DNA from: Lachnospiraceae bacterium
GTDB taxonomy: Bacteria; Bacillota; Clostridia; Lachnospirales; Lachnospiraceae
Assembly: GCA_029053015.1 (NCBI GenBank)
Contig: JAIDHX010000035.1
Location: forward strand, 124,001 to 188,000
DNA length: 64,000 nucleotides
Direction: 5' to 3'
How positions within the stretch are numbered: position 1 is the stretch's first letter; every line of letters starts with the position of its first letter. A program made the position numbers and the translations under genes. Shown piece by piece: positions 35,874-43,779 of this stretch. The notes under the pieces were generated by a model, which did not search any database, was not told the origin of the DNA, and worked only from the letters and a program-made list of their open reading frames with translations.

Positions 35874-36905
35874 ATGCAAGGAGAACAGAAAATGGTAAAT
35901 GAATTTTATGCGAGAAAAACACAGCACAAGGGAATGGAAGCAGTAGAGCTTGCCGCAGGGGGATATTATGCAGTGGTTGCTCCTCTGATTGGCAGCAATG
36001 TTCTGCGGTTTCGGAACAATGAAATGGGCATGGAAATTTTCCGTTACCGCGATGACGTGAGTATTGCGGAAATTATGAATGCCCCCGAAATATGGGGCCT
36101 GCCTACGCTTTACCTGGCAAACCGTTTTGACGGCGGCTTGCTGAAAACTTCGGACGGCGAGTATCATCTTCCTGTAAATGAAGAGGATTTTGGCAATCAT
36201 CTCCATGGCTTTTTACAGAAGCGGGCGTATAAAATCAAGGACTTTGCTGCTAAAGACGGGAAGGCTTATATCACGACGGAATATGTCTATGATGAAAACG
36301 ACTTTTTCTTTGCCTGCTTTCCCATAAAGTTTACGGCGGAAATCACCATTGAACTTTCTGAAGAAGGCCTGCGCCATACGATTTCTCTGACAAATCATTC
36401 TGACAAAATGATGCCGATTTCCGTAGCAACCCATACGACCATTAATACGCCCTTTGTTGACGGCGGCAGGCAGGAAGACGTCCGCTTGCAGCTTCCGGCA
36501 GTAAAAAGAATCAGCTTTAACAAGCAGCGCTGGCTTCCGGATGGCAGGCAGCATGATTTGGACCATGACGATATGGAGTATGTAAACGGCACGAGATGCC
36601 CTGTTCTCCGCGATATCAACAACGAAATGTTCACGGGTGGAACCATTTCGCTGGATGGTGAGGATTTCCACGGATGTGTGGTGACGGATACGGAGAGCGG
36701 CAAAAAAATCTGTTATGAGGTGGACGACAAATATAAATTTTGGATTGTCTGGAACAATGAGGGATTCAAAAATTATTTCTGTCCCGAGCCTATGACGGCA
36801 CAGGTAAACGCACCCAACCTCAATATGCCGAAGGAAGAAAGCGGATATGAGGAAATTGCACCCAGTCAGACTTATACGGTTTCCCAGAGATTTTTTACAA
36901 AATAA
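35874..36905 (+). CDS. Aldose 1-epimerase family protein
   Basis: YYAVVAPLIGSNVLRFRNNEMGMEIFRY; NHLHGFLQKRAYKI; HTTINTPF. Confidence 0.8.
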   Translation: MQGEQKMVNEFYARKTQHKGMEAVELAAGGYYAVVAPLIGSNVLRFRNNEMGMEIFRYRDDVSIAEIMNAPEIWGLPTLYLANRFDGGLLKTSDGEYHLPVNEEDFGNHLHGFLQKRAYKIKDFAAKDGKAYITTEYVYDENDFFFACFPIKFTAEITIELSEEGLRHTISLTNHSDKMMPISVATHTTINTPFVDGGRQEDVRLQLPAVKRISFNKQRWLPDGRQHDLDHDDMEYVNGTRCPVLRDINNEMFTGGTISLDGEDFHGCVVTDTESGKKICYEVDDKYKFWIVWNNEGFKNYFCPEPMTAQVNAPNLNMPKEESGYEEIAPSQTYTVSQRFFTK

Positions 36906-36935
36906 ATTTTATTCCAAAAAGGCGCAGCAGCAAGT

Positions 36936-38048
36936 ATGAATAGCAGAAAAAAAAGAAACCGTTCCCGAATTTACGTGTGTCATACCCTGTACCATGTCTA
37001 TGTCTCGCTTTTAAAAGAAATGAACCTGAAGGACGGACAGGAAAAAAAAGCGGATATTGCACTCAGCAGGATGTTTATGGACTTTGAGGACTTAGATGAA
37101 CGGCTTAAAGCATCAGGTATCTTTGACAGGGTGCTTGCGTTGGATGAGCGGCGTGCCGAGGATTTTCCGGAAATCATGAAATACAAGGAAAATCAGCATA
37201 ATATTGTAAAGCATATGGTAAACAGGATTATTTTTACCAAAAAGCTCGGAAAGTTACAGGAAAAGTTTATTGATATTGATTTTACCGAATATCAGGATAT
37301 CTATGTGTTTTGTGATTCCGACCCTATCGGATATTACCTGAGTTACCGCCATATTTATTATCACGCGGTGGAGGACGGTCTTGACTGCCTGAAAAATTTT
37401 GATGCGGCGCATGTAGACAATCGGGGGCATTTTAAGTTGAAGGCGGCGCTGGCGGCAAAGAATCTTATTTTTATACAGAACGGGTATGGGAAATACTGTT
37501 TGGACATGGAGGTCAATGACACTTCTTATTTTGACTATACCTTTGCAAAATATAAGAAAGTACCGAGAAAGCCTATGGAGCAGGCTTTGACTGCCGAACA
37601 GAAAAAAACGATGCTTGCTGTTTTTCTGCCGGATGCGGATGAACTGACAAAGCAGCTTTCCGGCTGCGGGAACTGTGTACTCTTCTTAACGGAAGGTTTT
37701 CCGGGAGATAAGCCTGAGGTCAGGAAAGCCGTCAGCGACGAAGTTCTGCGGGATTACTGCGGGGATTTGCATGTGGTGATTAAGCCGCATCCGCGGGATG
37801 GGCTTGACTATGCGGCGCTGTATCCCCAGTGTACGGTGATTCGCGGAAAGTTTCCGATAGAAGTGCTCAATTTTATAGAAGGCATTCATTTTCGCAAGGC
37901 GGTGTCCATCATTACCTCGGCGCTGGATTCCATAGAATTTGCAGATGAAAAAATAAATATTGGGCCTTATATTTATGACGCTTATGAGCCGGAGGAAAAC
38001 CATGCTTTTATGAAGATTACATGGGATAAGAGGCATGGCGGGAAGTAG
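36936..38048 (+). CDS. Putative glycosyltransferase (GT52/sialyltransferase-like)
   Basis: N-terminal IYVCHTLYHVYVSLLKEM; LHVVIKPHPRDGLDY (KPHP motif); VSIITSALDSIEF. Confidence 0.5.
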   Translation: MNSRKKRNRSRIYVCHTLYHVYVSLLKEMNLKDGQEKKADIALSRMFMDFEDLDERLKASGIFDRVLALDERRAEDFPEIMKYKENQHNIVKHMVNRIIFTKKLGKLQEKFIDIDFTEYQDIYVFCDSDPIGYYLSYRHIYYHAVEDGLDCLKNFDAAHVDNRGHFKLKAALAAKNLIFIQNGYGKYCLDMEVNDTSYFDYTFAKYKKVPRKPMEQALTAEQKKTMLAVFLPDADELTKQLSGCGNCVLFLTEGFPGDKPEVRKAVSDEVLRDYCGDLHVVIKPHPRDGLDYAALYPQCTVIRGKFPIEVLNFIEGIHFRKAVSIITSALDSIEFADEKINIGPYIYDAYEPEENHAFMKITWDKRHGGK

Positions 38049-38050
38049 AT

Positions 38051-38246
38051 ATTGCGAAGTTTGTTATGTGGTAAGTGTCATTGTACAGATTGTATACTTC
38101 AACGCAAACACGCTCTCGCTCCGAGCTTACCGTAGCGGTACGTAAGCTGCCAAAATACGGCAGCTAAGTACCGACGGTAAGCAAGGGTCTGCTTATGGAA
38201 TATACCATGTGCACAATTCGGAATCGGCAGGCAGGGGGTTCGCAAT
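38051..38246. repeat. Palindromic MITE-like repeat, copy A
   Basis: Ends ATTGCGAA (38051) and TTCGCAAT (38246); core CGCTCCGAGCTTACCGTAGCGGTAC...AAGTACCGACGGTAAGCAAGGGTCTGCTTATGGAATATA matches the reverse complement of 53082-53275. Confidence 0.85.
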
Positions 38247-38265
38247 TATCCATTAAAAGTCAGCA

Positions 38266-38403
38266 GGTGATTGCGAAAATCTCTTGCGAGTTACAGGAAA
38301 TGGGCAATATAGACAAAATAAGGGCGACTTGCCACTGCTTCGGAGCCCGTTTTTGTCTATATTGAACATTTCCGTTACTTGTAGAAGATATTTCGCAATT
38401 ACC
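38266..38403. repeat. Palindromic MITE-like repeat, copy C (different interior, same termini)
   Basis: GGTGATTGCGAAA...TTTCGCAATTACC ends; inner 14-bp perfect CAATATAGACAAAA/TTTTGTCTATATTG; most of the 138 bp pairs with itself. Confidence 0.85.
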
Positions 38404-38437
38404 TGGTAGAAGAAAAAGAAGAAAAGGATAACGGCGG

Positions 38438-40177
38438 ATGTTAAAGGACATAAAGAAGCTACGGATTTTGATGGATAAGAAACAAAAAAAGCAGATGGCG
38501 GCATTGATGGTGATGATGGTCATCGGTGCGTTTTTGGAGATGACGAGCATCACGCTGGTGATTCCGGTGGTGACGGCGGTCATTCAGCCGGATGTGCTGG
38601 ATAAGTATGAAATTGTGCGGTCTGTCTGTAATCTGCTTCACATTAACTCGACGCTGCAGTTTACCGTTGTTTCCATGGTAGCGCTTATCCTGATTTTTAT
38701 TGCAAAGGATGCCTTTTTGTTCTGGCAGCAGAAAAGAATGTACCGCTTTGTGTTTACCAATCAGTTTCAGACAGCGGAGCGGCTTTTGCGAAGCTATGTC
38801 AATAAGGATTATGAGTATTTTCTGAATGCAGAGACTTCCGTAATCCAGAGAAGCATCACGGCGGATATCAACAATATGTATACGTTGGTACTTGCCATGC
38901 TGCAGTTGGTTTCTGAGGTTATTGTATTTCTTTTTGTAGGCGTTACCCTGTTTGTACTGGATCCGCTGATGACGCTTACGCTCTGTGTGCTGCTTATTGT
39001 GACGCTGCTTGTGATAAAGCGGATTATCAAGCCGATTATGAATCGGACGGGAAAAGCCAATCAGGACTACGGCGCTTCCATGTACGAATGGATTACACAG
39101 ACGGTGACCGGTATCAAAGAGGTCAAGGTCAATGCGAAAGAGCAGTATTTTATTGGTGAATATTTAAAGCAGGGCAAGGGCTACATCAATGCGATGGAGG
39201 TTTACAGCATGTTTGCCAACACGCCGAAGCTTTTGATAGAAGCGGTGTGCATCACAGGTATGATTGCCTATATGCTTGTGCTTGTTCTGACCGGTGCGGA
39301 CGTGGGAAACATGATTCCGACGCTCTCTGCGTTTGCTTTTGCAGCGGTGCGCCTCATGCCTTCCGCCAGCCGTATAAACAACCAGCTGACGCAGATATCC
39401 TTCTGCGAGCCGTTTTTCTTTAATGTCAGCGACAATCTGTTAGACGATATCAGTGAAGAAAAAATTGATCTTTCCTATGCCGTGGAAGCAAAGAAAAAGC
39501 TTCCTGTTACAAAGGAAATTCGTTTAAATGAGATTACCTACAAATACCCAAATACAGAGAAGTATATTTTTGACCATGCCGATTTGACTATACCGGTAGG
39601 TTCCGCGATTGGCATTGTGGGCGGTTCAGGCGCCGGCAAGACAACGATTGTGGATATTATTCTGGGACTTTTAAAGCCGGAAGAAGGTAAAATTATGGCG
39701 GACGGCGTGGATGTACAGGAGCACTACAGGGAGTGGCTTAAGAACATCGGTTATATTCCCCAGATGATAGCGCTTTTAAATGCTGATATCCGGAAGAATA
39801 TTGCTTATGGGGTTAAGGAAGAGGATATCAACGAGGATAAGCTGCGGCATGCGATTGAGGAGGCACAGCTTGACAGCTTCGTGGATGGGCTTCCCGACGG
39901 GGACAGAACGGGAATCGGAGAGCGGGGTATCCGTATTTCCGGCGGACAGCGGCAGCGAATCGGTATTGCCAGGGCATTGTATGAAGATCCGGAAGTGCTG
40001 ATTCTGGACGAGGCAACTTCTGCGCTTGACAATGACACGGAAGCAGCCATAATGGAGTCCATCAACAGACTCCACGGCAGAAAAACCCTGATTATCATTG
40101 CACACCGGCTTCAGACCATTGAAAAATGCGACATGGTTTTCCGTGTGGAGAACGGAAAGATAATAAAAGAAAGATAA
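38438..40177 (+). CDS. ABC transporter, fused permease/ATP-binding (MsbA/PglK-like)
   Basis: VGGSGAGKTTIVDIILGLLKPEEG; ISGGQRQRIGIARALYEDPEVLILDEATSALD; N-terminal TM region. Confidence 0.9.
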   Translation: MLKDIKKLRILMDKKQKKQMAALMVMMVIGAFLEMTSITLVIPVVTAVIQPDVLDKYEIVRSVCNLLHINSTLQFTVVSMVALILIFIAKDAFLFWQQKRMYRFVFTNQFQTAERLLRSYVNKDYEYFLNAETSVIQRSITADINNMYTLVLAMLQLVSEVIVFLFVGVTLFVLDPLMTLTLCVLLIVTLLVIKRIIKPIMNRTGKANQDYGASMYEWITQTVTGIKEVKVNAKEQYFIGEYLKQGKGYINAMEVYSMFANTPKLLIEAVCITGMIAYMLVLVLTGADVGNMIPTLSAFAFAAVRLMPSASRINNQLTQISFCEPFFFNVSDNLLDDISEEKIDLSYAVEAKKKLPVTKEIRLNEITYKYPNTEKYIFDHADLTIPVGSAIGIVGGSGAGKTTIVDIILGLLKPEEGKIMADGVDVQEHYREWLKNIGYIPQMIALLNADIRKNIAYGVKEEDINEDKLRHAIEEAQLDSFVDGLPDGDRTGIGERGIRISGGQRQRIGIARALYEDPEVLILDEATSALDNDTEAAIMESINRLHGRKTLIIIAHRLQTIEKCDMVFRVENGKIIKER

Positions 40178-40193
40178 ATACAGAAATATTCAT

Positions 40194-40246
40194 AAAACGG
40201 CTATTGCAATCTATGCTTCTAAAGTTTAGACTGCAATAGTCGTTTT
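40194..40246 (+). terminator. Rho-independent terminator after the ABC transporter
   Basis: AAAACGGCTATTGCAATCTA...TAGACTGCAATAGTCGTTTT stem. Confidence 0.75.
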
Positions 40247-40359
40247 GTCTGTAAAACCGACGATAAGGAGGTGTATAGTTCAGACATTCCTGTCGCATAA
40301 AGAGCGGCTTCTGTCAAAACGGGGACTTCGGTATAACCGGAGACAGAAGGAGCATCAGC

Positions 40360-41181
40360 ATGAAATACAGAAAGGATATGGAAGGATACAGGACGTACTT
40401 GTTCAGAAAAGAGCTGTCGGCAGGTACGGAAGAAATTTACATAAGGCAGGCTCGCGTGCTATTGGACTTTTTGGACGGAAGGGCAATTACAAAGGAAGAA
40501 ATGATTGCATACAAAAAACATCTTTCAGACAGGGGACTTGCTGTTTCTACATTGAATCTGTACATTGTAGCGGCTAACAGTTACCTGAAGTATGCAGGGT
40601 ATTGGGAGTGCCGTGTAAAGACAAAAAGAATACAGAGAAGGAAAAGTCTTGAAAATGTAATCAGTGTGGAGGAATATAACAGACTGCTGGAGTATGCAAA
40701 AGAGAGCGGCAGGGAAAAATATTATTACATTATGAGAACAATGGCTCTTACCGGAATCAGAGTCAGTGAGCTAAAATTTTTCACGGCTGAGATTTTAAAT
40801 CAGGAAATGATTACCGTAAACAACAAGGGAAAAATCAGAGAGGTATATTTGCCGGACAAGCTGTTAAAGGAACTGCGCAATTACTGTAGAAAAGCGCACA
40901 TTGAAAGAGGCGTTATTTTTAGAGGAAACCGCACAGGTCAAATCAGCCGGATAGGCGTCTACAAAATGCTGACGCATATGGCAGATGTGCTTGGAATACC
41001 AAAAGAAAAAGTACATCCTCACAGTTTTCGGCACTTGTTTGCCATTACCTATATGAACCGCTATGGCAATATATCGGAATTATCTGATATACTGGGACAT
41101 TCCAGTCTGGAAACGACCAGAATCTATGCGGCGACTTCCATACAGGAAAAACGGCAGAAAATGGAGAAACTGAGATTGTAA
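40360..41181 (+). CDS. Tyrosine recombinase (XerC/D-like phage integrase family), candidate invertase of the adjacent promoter
   Basis: Catalytic residues in TGIRVSEL (R), HPHSFRHLF (HxxR), LGHSSLETTRIYA (H and Y). Confidence 0.93.
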   Translation: MKYRKDMEGYRTYLFRKELSAGTEEIYIRQARVLLDFLDGRAITKEEMIAYKKHLSDRGLAVSTLNLYIVAANSYLKYAGYWECRVKTKRIQRRKSLENVISVEEYNRLLEYAKESGREKYYYIMRTMALTGIRVSELKFFTAEILNQEMITVNNKGKIREVYLPDKLLKELRNYCRKAHIERGVIFRGNRTGQISRIGVYKMLTHMADVLGIPKEKVHPHSFRHLFAITYMNRYGNISELSDILGHSSLETTRIYAATSIQEKRQKMEKLRL

Positions 41182-41244
41182 CAATAATGGGCGCAAAAGG
41201 TAAATAAGCTGCTTTTGGTATGCAGGCAGGAAACGGAAAAGTAA

Positions 41245-41263
41245 ACAAAATACGATATTTTGT
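41245..41263 (+). repeat. Left inverted site (IRL) of putative invertible promoter
   Basis: ACAAAATA CGA TATTTTGT; its reverse complement matches 41408-41426 at 17 of 19 positions (first 15 perfect). Confidence 0.85.
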
Positions 41264-41275
41264 TGGGTGTGTCAA
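41247..41275 (-). promoter_or_regulatory. Outward-facing promoter of the invertible segment, pointing toward the recombinase gene in this orientation
   Basis: Minus strand TTGACA (41275-41270) - 17 nt - TATTTT (41252-41247). Confidence 0.7.
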
Positions 41276-41320
41276 GTGTTTTTTACGAATTTTCCTTGAT
41301 AAAAACCAAATAGGAAAGGA

Positions 41321-41348
41321 GACAGGCAAAAAGGGCCTGTCTTTTTTT
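41321..41348 (+). terminator. Rho-independent terminator inside the invertible segment, active on the + strand in this orientation
   Basis: GACAGGC aaaaagg GCCTGTC TTTTTTT. Confidence 0.85.
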
Positions 41349-41407
41349 GTGCTAAAAACGGGAAAATTGCCGAAAAATAAGGGATTTTTTCAGAAAAAGA
41401 GAACTAT

Positions 41408-41426
41408 ACAAAATATCGTATTATGA
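41408..41426 (-). repeat. Right inverted site (IRR) of putative invertible promoter, containing a + strand TATTAT -10-like hexamer
   Basis: ACAAAATA TCG TATTATGA; TATTAT at 41419-41424. Confidence 0.85.
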
Positions 41427-41510
41427 TGACACAGCCTGAAAAGAAAGCATCTGCAGTCGAAGCTTTATGTCAAAATCAGCGCGTAAAAAACAGAAAGGAA
41501 GGCAAAAGCA

Positions 41511-42608
41511 ATGGAAATAGTAGAAAGTATTTTAAGCAGCAACCCATGTTATAAAGCGGGAAAAAAGATAAAGGTACAGGGACTGATGATTCACAGCGTC
41601 GGATGCCCCCAGCCGTCCGCGGAGGTCTTTGTAAAAAAGTGGAATGACGCCAATTATGGCAGGGCGTGCGTTCATGCGTTTATCGATGCAAACACCGGAA
41701 AGGTATATCAGACATTGCCATGGGATCATCGTGCATGGCATTGCGGCGGAAGCGGAAACAACACGCATATAGGCGTGGAAATGTGTGAACCGGCATGTAT
41801 TAAGTATACCGGAGGCGCCACTTTTACCTGCTCGGACGAAAGCAAAGCGAAGGAAATCGCGGAACGTACCTATCGGGCCGCGGTGGAACTGTTTGCATTT
41901 CTCTGCAAGGAGTTTGGGCTGAATCCGCTTGCTGACGGCGTTATTGTAAGCCATAAAGAAGGGCATGACAGAGGAATCGCGTCAGGACACGGAGACCCGG
42001 ACCATCTTTGGAGGCAGTTAAATATCGGGTATACGATGGATACCTTCAGGCAGGCGGTAAATGACGCCATGAACGGAAATGCGGAAAAAAAAACGGGTAA
42101 TGTAAACCCGGTCGCAGCAGCCACAGGCGGTGTACAGCCAATGTCGGTGCCAAAATGTAATGCGCAGCCTGTCGGCAGTATGGAGATTTCCGCAGCAGGC
42201 GTCGAGCTGGTTGCAAAGTATGAAGGCTGCAAGCTTACGGCATACAAATGTTCGGCGGGCGTATGGACGATAGGCTATGGTCATACAGAAGGCGTCAAGG
42301 AAGGGGACACACTTGCTTCAATGGAGGCGGCAAAAGAGTTGCTAGGAAAGGATTTGAAGAAATATGCCGGATATGTGAATAACTGTGTACAGAAAGGACT
42401 GATACAATTTCCGCTTACACAGAATCAGTTTGATGCACTGACTTCCTTTACTTACAACTGTGGAAATGGAAATCTGCAAAAACTGGTATCCGGACGGGAT
42501 GCTGCCACAGTGGCGGACAAGCTGCTTTTATATAACAAAGGCGGCGGAAAGGTGCTGCCGGGGCTGGTAAGGCGCAGGGAAGAAGAAAGAGCGCTGTTTT
42601 TAAGCTAA
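41511..42608 (+). CDS. Bifunctional peptidoglycan hydrolase: N-terminal amidase (Amidase_2/PGRP-like) fused to C-terminal GH24 phage-type lysozyme
   Basis: N-terminal GLMIHSVGCPQPSAEVFVKKWND...AFIDANTGKVYQTLPWDHRAWHCG...NNTHIGVEMCE...SHKEGHDRGIASGHGDPDHLW; C-terminal KYEGCKLTAYKCSAGVWTIGYGHT...LTQNQFDALTSFTYNCG. Confidence 0.9.
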   Translation: MEIVESILSSNPCYKAGKKIKVQGLMIHSVGCPQPSAEVFVKKWNDANYGRACVHAFIDANTGKVYQTLPWDHRAWHCGGSGNNTHIGVEMCEPACIKYTGGATFTCSDESKAKEIAERTYRAAVELFAFLCKEFGLNPLADGVIVSHKEGHDRGIASGHGDPDHLWRQLNIGYTMDTFRQAVNDAMNGNAEKKTGNVNPVAAATGGVQPMSVPKCNAQPVGSMEISAAGVELVAKYEGCKLTAYKCSAGVWTIGYGHTEGVKEGDTLASMEAAKELLGKDLKKYAGYVNNCVQKGLIQFPLTQNQFDALTSFTYNCGNGNLQKLVSGRDAATVADKLLLYNKGGGKVLPGLVRRREEERALFLS

Positions 42609-42624
42609 AGGAGGAAAAGGCAAA

Positions 42625-43491
42625 ATGGCTGATGAACCTATGAAGCAGCAGGAGTTCTCAAAGCACGCGGGCGAAAACAACCAAAAAGGCTATCGGGACA
42701 GTGATTTTATTCTTCTGGACGATCTGGTATATGCACCATTGTATGCGCTTGCAAAATCAAACCACCAGCTTCGTGCGCAGGTAGTGGAAGCAATTCGGAG
42801 TATGGGCATTACCAAGCAGAATGGGCAGGAGGAAACCGTTTATCTGAGCAATATTAATATAGCCTATGATAAAGTGCGGCCAGAGGCGGATGAGGGATGC
42901 AGCGTGGACAATATGCAGCTGCAAGTGCCGCTTTTGTCCATTGTGCCCATCACCAGTCTGAATGTGGAAAAAGCGGAGATAGATTTTTCTACGGAAATAC
43001 AGGTGGTGAATGAACAGGACGGAAAATACCAGATCAATGCCCGTATCTGCTCGCCGGAACAGCGGGAAAGCGATTTCCTGCCGAGGGTTTCCTATAAAAT
43101 GAAGGTAAAATCCATTCCCGCAACGGAAGGCGTTATGCGGATTACGGATATTCTGAGCGCCAACCAGATGGCAAAGCAGTTGGATACAACGCCCGTTGCT
43201 GTGGACGGCAATTTAGGTTCTGAGGACCAGAAAAATATCAAGCAGGAGGTTGGAAAGCTGAAAGCGAAGGTGAAGAAGCTGAGACAGCTATACCAGAAGA
43301 TTTCAGATATGATTGCGGAACAGGAAAGACTGCAGCAGATAAGTCAGGATGCATATGCGGACATAACGCGCGAATTTGACAAAGACAAGTACCTGATGGC
43401 GCAATCAAATATTGCCAACCGCATTATGGAGTATCAGGAAAAAATCATGAATCGGGAAATTGAATTCGGACTGGAAAAGGATTATGAATAA
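42625..43491 (+). CDS. DUF2589-like protein (first paralogue)
   Basis: LQVPLLSIVPITSLNVEKAEIDFSTEIQVVN beta-rich core plus C-terminal coiled coil. Confidence 0.65.
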   Translation: MADEPMKQQEFSKHAGENNQKGYRDSDFILLDDLVYAPLYALAKSNHQLRAQVVEAIRSMGITKQNGQEETVYLSNINIAYDKVRPEADEGCSVDNMQLQVPLLSIVPITSLNVEKAEIDFSTEIQVVNEQDGKYQINARICSPEQRESDFLPRVSYKMKVKSIPATEGVMRITDILSANQMAKQLDTTPVAVDGNLGSEDQKNIKQEVGKLKAKVKKLRQLYQKISDMIAEQERLQQISQDAYADITREFDKDKYLMAQSNIANRIMEYQEKIMNREIEFGLEKDYE

Positions 43492-43753
43492 AAAACCCAA
43501 AAGAAAGCAGAAGAAGGCGGAAAAAAGGCGGCAGCAGGAAATTGCGTGCATAGAAGCATACCTGCAGGAGCTTTTGGAAAACGTAAATCTTAAGGTAATC
43601 TGCAACATGGAGGCGGAAGCCTTTTTACAGGAAAATCTGCTCTGGGCAGAAGAAATTACAATAGAAGAGATTGTTTATCCAAAGCGAAAGCACTTTTCTT
43701 TCAAAAGATTTTTCTCCGCTCTCTTCCGGAAATTTCACAAAGTCCGAATGTAG
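43484..43753 (+). CDS. Small basic protein of unknown function
   Basis: MNKKPKRKQKKAEKRRQQEIACIEAYLQELLENVNLKVICNMEAEAF; overlaps the previous stop; ORF track starts at 43460. Confidence 0.6.
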   Translation: MNKKPKRKQKKAEKRRQQEIACIEAYLQELLENVNLKVICNMEAEAFLQENLLWAEEITIEEIVYPKRKHFSFKRFFSALFRKFHKVRM

Positions 43754-43779
43754 CAATCAACCAAAGAAAGGAAGGTTTT

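Noticed and set aside
38051-38403. CRISPR array
   Set aside because: Repeats are long self-complementary palindromes, not regularly spaced short direct repeats with unique spacers. No CRISPR array or cas gene seen in the window.
40245-40577. 110-aa ORF upstream of and overlapping the recombinase start
   Set aside because: Out of frame with the recombinase; begins in the terminator region and has no homology signal.
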